Part shown: positions 57,009 to 64,000 of the stretch, one piece after another
Layout of the letters: every line of letters begins with the position of its first letter
Numbering within the stretch: the stretch's first letter is position 1
NCBI GenBank assembly: GCA_902470765.1
Contig: CABRHW010000001.1
Span: 152,549-216,548, forward strand
Origin: an uncultured Collinsella sp.
GTDB lineage: Bacteria; Actinomycetota; Coriobacteriia; Coriobacteriales; Coriobacteriaceae
Direction of reading: 5' to 3'
DNA length: 64,000 nucleotides
The notes under the pieces: model-generated
The model's input: only the letters and a program-made list of their open reading frames with translations
Database searches by the model: none
What the model was told of the DNA's origin: nothing
Program-made: the position numbers and the translations under genes

Positions 57009-57731
57009 ATGGCTTCAGATGCAAAAAAGATTCTGCTGGTCGAGGATGAGAAGGCAATCCGTGACGCCGTCGCTGCCTATCTCGAGCGCGAAGGCTACTG
57101 GGTTGTGGGCGTCGGCGATGGCCAGTCCGCGATCGAGGAGTTCGAGAAGCATCAGTTCGACCTGGTCGTGCTCGACCTTATGCTCCCCAAGATCCCCGGC
57201 GAGCGCGTTTGCCGCACCATTCGCGATACCTCGGATGTCCCCATCATCATGCTGACGGCTAAGGGCGAGATCGAGGACCGTATTATCGGTCTTGAGCTCG
57301 GCGCCGACGACTATCTGATTAAGCCGTTCTCGCCGCGCGAGCTCGTCGCCCGCGTTCGCGCTCTGTTCCGCCGTGCCCATCAGGCCGACGAGCCCGCCGT
57401 CGAGGTACTCGACTTCGGCGATCTGGTCATCGATATCTCGGGCCACAAGATCTTGGTCGAGGGCAAGGAAGTCGATCTGACGGCTTCCGAGTTCAAGCTG
57501 CTCACCACGCTTGCCCGCCATCCCGGCCGTGTGTATAACCGTATGGAGCTGGTCGAGAAAGTGCTCGGGTATGACTTTGAGGGCTATGAGCGCACCATCG
57601 ATAGCCACGTGAAGAATCTTCGCGCCAAGCTGGGCGATGATCCCAAGAAGCCCAAGTGGCTCTACACCGTCCATGGTGTCGGCTATCGCTTCGAGGCTCC
57701 GGCCAAGACCGATAAGTCGGACGAGAAATAG
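57009..57731 (+). CDS. OmpR/PhoB-family response regulator
   Basis: 240 aa. The receiver domain (~1-120) has acidic pocket EDE, phosphoacceptor Asp56 in VVLDLMLPK, Thr in LTAKGE and Lys in DDYLIKPFSPRE. The C-terminal winged helix (~140-235) binds DNA. Its partner is the histidine kinase that starts 12 nt downstream. The genes it controls are not indicated by the sequence. Confidence 0.93.
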   Translation: MASDAKKILLVEDEKAIRDAVAAYLEREGYWVVGVGDGQSAIEEFEKHQFDLVVLDLMLPKIPGERVCRTIRDTSDVPIIMLTAKGEIEDRIIGLELGADDYLIKPFSPRELVARVRALFRRAHQADEPAVEVLDFGDLVIDISGHKILVEGKEVDLTASEFKLLTTLARHPGRVYNRMELVEKVLGYDFEGYERTIDSHVKNLRAKLGDDPKKPKWLYTVHGVGYRFEAPAKTDKSDEK

Positions 57732-57742
57732 GGAAATCACAT

Positions 57743-59308
57743 ATGACACCTGCGCGCTTTGAAATCGGACAAAAGCACAAGCAGGAGAGCGAGGCGGGTT
57801 CCAAGGCTAGTTGGAACACGCCTCGTTCCGATTCACGGCCAACGATGAGCTATCCCTCGCGCATGGCACTTGCTTTTGCTCTGACATCGCTCATGACGGT
57901 ATTGGTGCTGGTGGGCGTTGTCTCTGTTGTGTGGGGCACGGTCTTTTCGGATTACACACGCTCCAATATCGTCGAAATCGCAAATTCCGCTGCCGAGAAG
58001 TTGGCGACCTCATATGAGGAAAACGGCTCTTGGACCGCGGGAGAACTGCGCACGGTCGCAACGTCGAGTTTGGTTTCCGACGATCTGGGCATGCAGGTCG
58101 TCAATAAAAAGGGTGTGATCGTTTATGACGATTCCTGGCCCTCGGCAAGCGCCACCGCCGATGTACGCGAAAACCAGGCTACGACCGACGACACGAGCGG
58201 CAAGAGGGCATCGCATAGCCCGGTCTCGTCTGCTCCAACCGACTCCGATAGCGTTGCTAACGTCGAGATTGTAACGTCTTCCGGCGAGCATGTCGGACAG
58301 GTAAAGCTGTGGGCCATCGGCTCCGACGCTCTGCTCACCAAGGCGGACTCTGCGTTTAGGGAGAAGACCTTTAACGCCATGGCCCTCGCCGCGGTTGTTG
58401 CAATCTGCATTTCGGTCGTTATCGGATCGCTCGTGTCGCGCATGCTCACCAAACCGATTCATCGCATCACCAGTACCGCAAAGCAAATCCGTGACGGCGA
58501 CCTGTCGGCTCGCACGGGGCTGCGCGGTGATGACGAAATCGATCAGCTGGGTGAGACCTTCGATGAGATGGCCACCTCGCTCGAGAAGGATATGAAACAC
58601 GAGAAGCGCCTGACCTCAGACGTTGCACACGAGCTTCGCACGCCGCTTATGGCCATGCTCGCAACGGTCGAGGCCATGCAGGATGGCGTGTATCCCACCG
58701 ACGATGAGCATTTGGAAACCGTTGCTTCCGAGACGCGTCGCCTGGCTCGTCTGGTGCAGCAGATGCTCGACCTGTCGCGCATGGAAAACAGCACGGCTCC
58801 GCTCAACCTTGAGCCGGTGGACATGGTTCCTTTCGTGCGTTCCATCGTTAATGCCCAGGAGCGCCTGTTTGTCGACCGCGATCTGCGCCTGCGTTTTGCG
58901 GACGAGACCCAGGGTCACGACGATGTCGTCGAGGCCGATCCCGACATGATCACGCAATGTGTTATCAACCTCATGAGCAACGCCATGCGCTACACCCCCG
59001 AGGGCGGTTGGGTCGTGGTGTCGGTGCTCAGTGACCGCAAGCACGTCAGCATTGCCGTTTCTGATACCGGTATCGGTATTGCCAAGGACGATCTGTCGCG
59101 TATCTTCGGACGATTTTGGCGCGCCGATGCCAGCCGCGCCCGCGAAGCCGGCGGCCTGGGCGTTGGCCTCGCCGTGACCAAGCAGATCGTCGAGCGTCAC
59201 CATGGCTACATATCCGTGGAGTCGGAGCTTGGAAAGGGTACGACTTTTACAATTCATCTGCCCCGCGAGCACACGGCAGACGCGGCATCTACTACAATGG
59301 AACACTAG
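57743..59308 (+). CDS. Membrane sensor histidine kinase
   Basis: 521 aa. Two membrane helices (~41-65, ~211-233) enclose an extracytoplasmic sensor domain of ~145 residues that includes a Ser/Thr/Asp-rich stretch. A HAMP linker follows. The H-box SDVAHELRTPL has His296. The ATPase has NLMSNAMRYTPEGGW, DTGIGI and GLGVGLAVTK. It pairs with the response regulator just upstream (12-nt gap). The signal is unknown. Confidence 0.92.
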   Translation: MTPARFEIGQKHKQESEAGSKASWNTPRSDSRPTMSYPSRMALAFALTSLMTVLVLVGVVSVVWGTVFSDYTRSNIVEIANSAAEKLATSYEENGSWTAGELRTVATSSLVSDDLGMQVVNKKGVIVYDDSWPSASATADVRENQATTDDTSGKRASHSPVSSAPTDSDSVANVEIVTSSGEHVGQVKLWAIGSDALLTKADSAFREKTFNAMALAAVVAICISVVIGSLVSRMLTKPIHRITSTAKQIRDGDLSARTGLRGDDEIDQLGETFDEMATSLEKDMKHEKRLTSDVAHELRTPLMAMLATVEAMQDGVYPTDDEHLETVASETRRLARLVQQMLDLSRMENSTAPLNLEPVDMVPFVRSIVNAQERLFVDRDLRLRFADETQGHDDVVEADPDMITQCVINLMSNAMRYTPEGGWVVVSVLSDRKHVSIAVSDTGIGIAKDDLSRIFGRFWRADASRAREAGGLGVGLAVTKQIVERHHGYISVESELGKGTTFTIHLPREHTADAASTTMEH

Positions 59309-59366
59309 CTTTTCGCTATTCGGTGAAGGAGGGGCCGCGTCCCTGCCGCTCCGAGTTTGCGAAAAC

Positions 59367-59386
59367 ATGCGGGAAAGAACCCGCAT
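59367..59386 (+). other. Small hairpin between the kinase gene and purC
   Basis: ATGCGGG pairs with CCCGCAT around AAAGAA. It may be a weak terminator for the kinase operon or part of a purC leader. Confidence 0.4.
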
Positions 59387-59417
59387 TTCTGTCGTATTTA
59401 GGTAAGGAGTGACTCAC

Positions 59418-60305
59418 GTGACAACGATGGAGCGTCGTCCGGATTCCCGTGGCAAGGTTCGTGATATTTACGATGCCGGTGAAAACCTGCTGATGGTCGC
59501 CACCGACCGCATTTCTGCGTTTGACTTCATTCTTCCCGACGAGATTCCGTTTAAGGGAGAGGTGCTCAATCGCATCTCGGCATTCTGGTTCGATAAGTTT
59601 GCCGACATCGTTCCCAACCATCTCGTTTCCATCGACCCGGCGGATTTCCCCGAGGAGTTTGCTGAGTATCGTGACTACCTCGCTGGCCGCGCCATGCTGG
59701 TTAAGAAGGCCCAGACGATTCCTATCGAGTGCATCGTCCGCGGCTATCTGACCGGTTCGGGCAAGAAGACCTACGACGAGAACGGCACCGTCTGCGGCAT
59801 CCAGCTGCCTGAGGGCCTGACCGAGGCTTCCAAGCTTCCCGAGCCGTTGTTCACGCCGTCCACGAAGGCCGAGATCGGTGACCACGACGAGAACATCTCG
59901 TTCGAGCGTTGCTGCGAGATCGTGGGCGAGGACATCGCCACGCAGATTCGTGACCTTTCCCTCAAGATCTACAAGGCCGCTGCCGAGTACGCCGCGACCC
60001 GTGGCATCATCATTGCCGACACCAAGTTCGAGTTTGGTGTCATCGATGGCAAGGTCACGCTGATCGACGAGTGCCTCACGCCCGACTCCAGCCGTTTCTG
60101 GCCTGCTGCCAGCTACGAGGAGGGCAAGATCCAGCCTAGCTACGACAAGCAATTCGTCCGCAATTGGCTCAAGGCCAACTGGGATATGACGGGGGAGACC
60201 CCGCACCTGCCCGCCGAGGTCATCGATGGCACGTCCGAGCGCTATCGCGAGGCCTTCCAGATCATCACGGGCTCCCAGTTCACAAGCATGAAGGAGAACG
60301 CATAA
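59418..60305 (+). CDS. purC: SAICAR synthetase
   Basis: Phosphoribosylaminoimidazole-succinocarboxamide synthase: CAIR + aspartate + ATP to SAICAR. 295 aa. Signature blocks are RGKVRDIYD, ATDRISAFD, IPIECIVRGYLTGSG, IIADTKFEFG and DECLTPDSSRFWP. GTG 59418 is chosen, with AAGGAG 8 nt upstream (59409 would leave no spacing). Its product is the substrate of PurB (53906-55252). Confidence 0.96.
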   Translation: MTTMERRPDSRGKVRDIYDAGENLLMVATDRISAFDFILPDEIPFKGEVLNRISAFWFDKFADIVPNHLVSIDPADFPEEFAEYRDYLAGRAMLVKKAQTIPIECIVRGYLTGSGKKTYDENGTVCGIQLPEGLTEASKLPEPLFTPSTKAEIGDHDENISFERCCEIVGEDIATQIRDLSLKIYKAAAEYAATRGIIIADTKFEFGVIDGKVTLIDECLTPDSSRFWPAASYEEGKIQPSYDKQFVRNWLKANWDMTGETPHLPAEVIDGTSERYREAFQIITGSQFTSMKENA

Positions 60306-60881
60306 GTGAGTACCCGTAGCGCCACGAACAAGCGCACGCAATCCCACGAAGTTACCGGGGTTGCGCGCAAGTCTGCCGCATCTGCTAAGCCCGCCCGCCA
60401 AGCAGCGAGCTCCGTTCGCGTCGTGCCGGCTTCGTCTAAGGCACGCCGCAAAGAGCTCGAGAAGGGCGAGAACCTCGAGGGCCTCTCTAAAGAGGAGAAG
60501 CGCGCCCGCAAGGCTAAGCAGCGCGCCAAGGAGGACCGCATCTATACGGTGTCGAATATCCTCCTCAAGCAGGACGAGGACTACACCAAGCGCCGTCGCA
60601 TCTGGTGGATTGTGCTCGCCATTGGCATGGTGCTCGTCGTGGCAATTTGGGCCTCGCTGTACTTCGCTCCCGCTGGCATGGTGTCCAGCCCTGTCCAGAT
60701 GGTCGGCATCGTTTTGTCCTATGTCATCATCCTAGGTGACTTTATCTACGACTTCGCTCGTATTCGTCCCTTGCGCAACATGTACCGCGCGCAGGCCGAG
60801 GGCATGTCCGAGAACAAGCTCAACGCTCTTATCGAGCGCGCAGCTGCCGAGGAGGACAAGAAGGACTCCAAGAAGAAGTAG
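60306..60881 (+). CDS. Hypothetical membrane protein with basic N-terminus
   Basis: 191 residues. The first ~90 are very Lys/Arg/Ala-rich and probably disordered. Two hydrophobic segments follow (WIVLAIGMVLVVAIWASLYF and VGIVLSYVIILGDFIYDF) and an acidic/basic C-terminal tail. The GTG start abuts the purC stop (TAAGTG). I do not recognise the family. A terminator follows. Confidence 0.68.
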   Translation: MSTRSATNKRTQSHEVTGVARKSAASAKPARQAASSVRVVPASSKARRKELEKGENLEGLSKEEKRARKAKQRAKEDRIYTVSNILLKQDEDYTKRRRIWWIVLAIGMVLVVAIWASLYFAPAGMVSSPVQMVGIVLSYVIILGDFIYDFARIRPLRNMYRAQAEGMSENKLNALIERAAAEEDKKDSKKK

Positions 60882-60911
60882 CGTTTGCATACATACTTAT
60901 CGCTAAGATAT

Positions 60912-60942
60912 AAGGCGCGTCGTTTTTGCGGCGCGCCTTTTT
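60912..60942 (+). terminator. Terminator of the purC operon
   Basis: AAGGCGCG pairs with CGCGCCTT, followed by TTT, 30 nt after the membrane protein gene. Confidence 0.87.
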
Positions 60943-60970
60943 ACTGTTCTATAGATAGATGGAGTGGCAC

Positions 60971-62251
60971 ATGATTCGAGCTGCCCTGACGGTCGAAGAG
61001 GCCCTGGAGGGTATGAAGTCCCTGGAGCCCAAGATTAAAAACTATGCGCGCCTGGTTGTCCGCAAGGGCGTAAACGTTAAGCCCGGCCAGGAAGTCGTCG
61101 TTCAGTCTCCGGTTGAGTGCGCGCCGTTTGCGCGCGTGGTGGTCGCGGAGGCCTATGCTGCCGGCGCCGGCCACGTGACGGTCATCTGGGCCGATGATGC
61201 CGTGACGAGGCTCACGTACGAGCATGTCGAGAAAAGCTATTTTGAGCAGACGCCCGAGTGGAAGCGCCTGCAGCTGGATTCCCTGGCCCAGGACGGTGCC
61301 TGCTTTATCTTTATCGAGGGTGCGGACCCCGCCGCCCTTAAGGGCATCGATCCCGCTAAGCCCGCTGCAGCTTCTAAGGCAAAGAACACGCAGTGCAAAG
61401 TTTTCCGCCGTGGACTGGATTACAACATCAATCCGTGGTGCATCGCCGGCGCTCCGGTCGTGGCTTGGGCGCGCGAGGTGTTCCCGGGAGACGCCGATGA
61501 GGTTGCAATCTATAAGCTGTGGAATGCGATTCTGCACACCGCTCGCGCCGATGGCCAGGACCCAGAGAGCGACTGGGAGCTCCATGACGCCGCATTCGAA
61601 AAGAACCTGCGTTTCCTGAACGGCAATCGTTTCGACTGCCTGCATTACACCGCGGCAAATGGAACCGATCTGACGATTGGCATGACGAAGGGTCACGAGT
61701 GGGCCGGCGGCAAGGGCAAGACGCCCGATGGGCACCCCTTCTTCCCCAACATTCCCACCGAGGAAGTCTTCACTTCGCCCGATCGCATGCGCGCCGACGG
61801 TATCGTGTACTCGGCCATGCCGCTCATCCACCACGGCAATAAAGTCGACGATTTTTGGATTAAGTTCGAGGGCGGCCGCGTGGTGGACTACGACGCCCGC
61901 GTGGGCAAGGCAACGCTCGCAAGTATCATCGATACTGACGAGGGCGCTGCTCACCTGGGAGAGGTCGCGCTCATTTCCAAGAACACGCCGATCCGCGAAA
62001 GTGGTGTTCTGTTCTACGATACGCTCTATGACGAGAACGCTAGCTGCCATCTCGCGCTAGGTGTCGGTTTCCCCGAATGCATCGAGGGTGGGTACGACAT
62101 GTCCAAGGAGGAGCTCCTGGAGCATGGTGTTAACGTCTCGAGCACGCACGTCGATTTTATGATCGGCACGGACGACATCGATATTACGGGCATTACGCCT
62201 GATGGACGTGAAGTTGTGATTTTCCAGAACGGCCAATGGAGTTGGGAATAG
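60971..62251 (+). CDS. M29-family metal aminopeptidase
   Basis: 426 aa, matching the thermophilic-aminopeptidase (AmpS/PepS) family. Metal-site blocks: NIPTEEVFTSPD (Glu pair), HLGEVALI and the YDENA..H segment, and THVDFMIG (His-x-Asp) near the end. These residues are all present, so it should be active, removing N-terminal residues from peptides in the cytoplasm. ATG 60971 has GGAG 6 nt upstream. It is followed by the tRNA-Lys promoter inside its last codons. Confidence 0.92.
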   Translation: MIRAALTVEEALEGMKSLEPKIKNYARLVVRKGVNVKPGQEVVVQSPVECAPFARVVVAEAYAAGAGHVTVIWADDAVTRLTYEHVEKSYFEQTPEWKRLQLDSLAQDGACFIFIEGADPAALKGIDPAKPAAASKAKNTQCKVFRRGLDYNINPWCIAGAPVVAWAREVFPGDADEVAIYKLWNAILHTARADGQDPESDWELHDAAFEKNLRFLNGNRFDCLHYTAANGTDLTIGMTKGHEWAGGKGKTPDGHPFFPNIPTEEVFTSPDRMRADGIVYSAMPLIHHGNKVDDFWIKFEGGRVVDYDARVGKATLASIIDTDEGAAHLGEVALISKNTPIRESGVLFYDTLYDENASCHLALGVGFPECIEGGYDMSKEELLEHGVNVSSTHVDFMIGTDDIDITGITPDGREVVIFQNGQWSWE

Positions 62252-62270
62252 TCCCAGACCGTGGTACAAT
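62242..62270 (+). promoter_or_regulatory. Promoter of tRNA-Lys
   Basis: -35 TTGGGA (62242-62247), a 17-nt spacer and -10 TACAAT (62265-62270). The -35 overlaps the end of the aminopeptidase gene. Confidence 0.7.
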
Positions 62271-62279
62271 GCCACCCGC

Positions 62280-62355
62280 GGGCCGTTAGCTCAGCTGGCA
62301 GAGCAGGGGACTTTTAATCCCAAGGTCCAGGGTTCGAACCCCTGACGGCCCACCA
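62280..62355 (+). tRNA. tRNA-Lys (anticodon TTT), CCA encoded
   Basis: Acceptor GGGCCGT pairs with ACGGCCC, then A and CCA. Anticodon loop CTTTTAA (TTT). D-arm AGCTCAGCTGGCAGAGC and T-arm AGGGTTCGAACCCCT are canonical. Its 3' end GAACCCCTGACGGCCCACC recurs ~175 nt downstream. Confidence 0.97.
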
Positions 62356-62423
62356 TAGAATAGAAAAGCGACTGGCGGATGCCGGCCGCTTTTTTGTTAC
62401 CGCGGCACGGGTTCGAACCCGAA
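62354..62423. repeat. Direct repeat A beside the traX island
   Basis: This 70-nt segment (CATAGAATAGAAA, the tRNA terminator, and CACGGGTTCGAACCCGAA) recurs with few changes at 63639-63707. The last ~37 nt match at 35 positions. Confidence 0.85.
62364..62397 (+). terminator. Terminator after tRNA-Lys
   Basis: AAAAGCG-A-CTGGC pairs with GCCGG-C-CGCTTTT, followed by TTGTT. A similar copy lies at ~63649-63679. Confidence 0.85.
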
Positions 62424-62531
62424 AGGGCGCGGAGCTGAGGAAACGCATGAGCGTTTGCCAGCGCAGCGCGCAAGGCGCGAAAGCGCCGCAGCGGCCGCCT
62501 GCGAAGCAGGCTGAACCCCTGACGGCCCACC
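62408..62531. repeat. tRNA-linked hairpin element (Lys copy)
   Basis: T-arm-like palindrome CGGGTTCGAACCCG (62408-62421), then AAAGGGCGCGGAGC. Hairpins follow: AAACGC-ATGA-GCGTTT (62441-62456), GGCGC-GAAA-GCGCC (62473-62486) and GCCTGC-GAA-GCAGGC (62496-62510). It ends with GAACCCCTGACGGCCCACC, a copy of the tRNA-Lys 3' end. Coordinates of the last part may be off by one. Confidence 0.75.
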
Positions 62532-62549
62532 CAAAGAAAGGAAAACGAA

Positions 62550-63347
62550 ATGAAAACAGATAGATACGGAATTAACGGCAGCACATTAAAGATAATAGCA
62601 GCCATTTCGATGGTTCTCGATCATGTAAGCAGGATCGTCCTGACCAATGGAATTATGACTCACGCATCGTACAGTCAGATATCAGACGAACAGTGGGCGA
62701 TTCTAAGCGAGGCTTCGGATGTGCTTCATGTTCTTGGCAGAATTGCATTTCCCATATTTTGCTTTTTGATAGTTGAGGGATTTTTGCATACTCATGACAT
62801 AAAGAAGTACCTGCGAAATATGCTTGTCTTCGCAATCATTGCGGAGCCCATATACGATTTCGTTCAAACCGGGCAACTATTCGACCTTCGGCAACAAAAT
62901 GTTATGTGTGAGCTCCTGCTTTCCTTGGTCTTTTTGATTATTCTGGAAAAGATACGAAGCCTTTCAAAATGGAAGAGATGCATCGCAGAAATTGCTCTGA
63001 TTGTTTTGACAGCACTGGCAGCTGAATACACTAAACTAGATGGCGGTGTGTATGGCATTCTGCTTGTGGCTGCATTCTATTTATTCCACGACAGCAAGGC
63101 CAAGATGATCTTTGCTGCAGTATGCGCAGTGCTCCTTTCGTCATGCCATATAGTTGGCGGCGGATTTGAGTTTGCTGCAGCTAATGTACTTAATCCTGAT
63201 GCTGCTGCCGCGGTTGTTTCGTTGCTGCTTATCAATTTTTATAATGGCAAGCGAGGGCTGAAGCTGAAATACTTCTTCTACATTTTCTATCCGGCGCATC
63301 TTGCTCTGCTTTATGGTGTCTCACTTATTGTTTTGAACTGTCTTTAA
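62550..63347 (+). CDS. TraX-family membrane protein, AT-rich and island-borne
   Basis: 265 aa with about eight hydrophobic helices and the family's starting pattern (KIIAAISMVLDHV, LGRIAFPIFCFLIVEGF). TraX was first known as an F-pilin acetylase; chromosomal homologues are common in gut bacteria and their role is unclear. AAGGA lies 8 nt before the ATG. Codons are markedly AT-rich compared with neighbours, and the gene lies between direct repeats next to tRNA-Lys, so recent acquisition is likely. Confidence 0.8.
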   Translation: MKTDRYGINGSTLKIIAAISMVLDHVSRIVLTNGIMTHASYSQISDEQWAILSEASDVLHVLGRIAFPIFCFLIVEGFLHTHDIKKYLRNMLVFAIIAEPIYDFVQTGQLFDLRQQNVMCELLLSLVFLIILEKIRSLSKWKRCIAEIALIVLTALAAEYTKLDGGVYGILLVAAFYLFHDSKAKMIFAAVCAVLLSSCHIVGGGFEFAAANVLNPDAAAAVVSLLLINFYNGKRGLKLKYFFYIFYPAHLALLYGVSLIVLNCL

Positions 63348-63369
63348 AAACTCTCAAACAAGTCTCTGA

Positions 63370-63633
63370 AAACGGAAACAAATTGACCCTAAGACTGCTT
63401 GTGAATTTCCGGAAGACCTGAGAGATGCGAGGATAGGCAACGAGGGCTGCAGAGAGATGCTTCTCAGTTCTCTGGCGGATCGCACGTATCTGTATGAGGA
63501 TCACTTCCACACACTCATTAATAACAGTGATAAACACGGCAGATCCTCAAAACATGAGGCTGTGGAGGTCGAACGATGCTTCGAAAGCATGAATGGCAGC
63601 GAGAAAATGAGTTCGGAAGCGCCCTCTGGATGA
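63370..63633 (+). pseudogene. Open frame without start, probable gene fragment
   Basis: An 87-codon frame without ATG/GTG start reads like a real protein (DLRDARIGNEGCREMLLSSL, then RTYLYEDHFHTLINNSD). It begins right after a TGA at 63367, so it looks like a truncated C-terminus left in the island. No family recognised. Confidence 0.35.
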
Positions 63634-63638
63634 TCCAG

Positions 63639-63707
63639 CATAGAATAGAAAGCGATCGGCTCCGGCTGGTCGCTTTTTTGTTGCCGCGCCACGGGTTCGA
63701 ACCCGAA
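63639..63707. repeat. Direct repeat B beside the traX island
   Basis: Copy of 62354-62423: CATAGAATAGAAA is identical, the terminator hairpin is conserved with changes, and CACGGGTTCGAACCCGAA is identical. The interval between the copies (~1.2 kb) carries traX and a gene fragment. Confidence 0.85.
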
Positions 63708-63874
63708 CTTCTCTATATATAAGAACGCTTGGCGAACAAAACCTGCCTTTTACCGACGGGAAACAAATAGCTGATGCTTTTGGAGTAAAGTGGCGCTCCA
63801 GAGATGACCGATGCCTTAACACCTATAAACCAGCTGGTCATCGCCAATATCAGAAGCCAATGCTTCAGTTTTAA
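63707..63874 (+). pseudogene. Open frame starting at the repeat, probable gene fragment
   Basis: The frame continues from direct repeat B without a start codon and reads like a protein end (SLYIRTLGEQNLPFTDGKQI, then ADAFGVKWRSRDDRCLNTYK, stop at 63872). It may be the C-terminus of a gene cut at the repeat. No family recognised. Confidence 0.3.
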
Positions 63875-64000
63875 CCTCAGTGATGCGACTGAGGGACCTA
63901 TTCATTTGTGAACAAAATATGGAGTGCGCGATTCCCGCCCCCGGCGCCCCTCCGGTCTGGCAATATATCTCCTTGCCGCGCGGCCCGGTCGGACCGGATC
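63875..64000. other. Window end, no gene seen
   Basis: The composition changes from AT-rich to very GC-rich at about 63935, which suggests the right edge of the acquired segment. No gene can be called in the remaining bases. Confidence 0.5.

Overview
The window is the replication-origin region of a Gram-positive, fairly GC-rich actinobacterium. Gene content and order point to the Coriobacteriia, most like Collinsella (an inference: I could not run a database comparison). Supporting features are the series rpmH/dnaA/dnaN/recF/dciA/gyrB/gyrA, a parAB locus with three perfect parS sites, a pafBC-like WYL pair, sortase-type surface proteins, and Shine-Dalgarno sites with frequent GTG and TTG starts.

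Layout. Strand bias switches at about 33.6-33.9 kb: genes to the left are mostly on the minus strand and genes to the right mostly on the plus strand, as expected around a bidirectional origin. On the left arm, reading away from the origin, come an undescribed GHKL-ATPase/winged-helix gene, dnaA, dnaN, recF, dciA, gyrB and gyrA. Then come a ~176-bp palindrome, a tRNA-Ile/Ala/Ile cluster, a bifunctional-nuclease operon, typA and a two-gene pilus locus (tip adhesin and shaft pilin) with the remnant of a third secreted protein. After these lie a bactofilin-like membrane protein, a TRIC-type channel, two tRNA-Ser genes, the rpsF-ssb-rpsR-rplI operon, dnaB, purA, purD, a NUDIX hydrolase and an ABC exporter.

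The right arm carries rpmH-rnpA-yidD-yidC-khpB, rsmG, parS-parA-parB, rlmN, ddl, a DinG-type helicase, pafBC, and a large M28-like membrane protein with a disordered insert. It continues with a thioester adhesin, tRNA-Gly, purB, a TSCPD protein, a Tat lipoprotein, a two-component system, purC, an M29 aminopeptidase, tRNA-Lys, and a short AT-rich traX island bounded by direct repeats.

How it works together. The centre is the chromosome replication and segregation hub: initiator, clamp, helicase loader, replicative helicase, gyrase, ParABS, RNase P protein and membrane insertase. Purine synthesis genes (purA, purD, purB, purC) are scattered on both arms. The surface genes (pilus pair, thioester adhesin) suggest a host-associated life, but no sortase gene is present in the window.

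Most notable: (1) the GHKL-ATPase/Q-rich/winged-helix gene beside dnaA; (2) a DnaA with an altered base-reading loop next to non-canonical TTTTCAACA-type boxes on both sides of dnaA; (3) a family of tRNA-linked elements made of a T-arm-like palindrome, three hairpins and, in two of three cases, a copy of the tRNA 3' end, found after tRNA-Ser, tRNA-Gly and tRNA-Lys.
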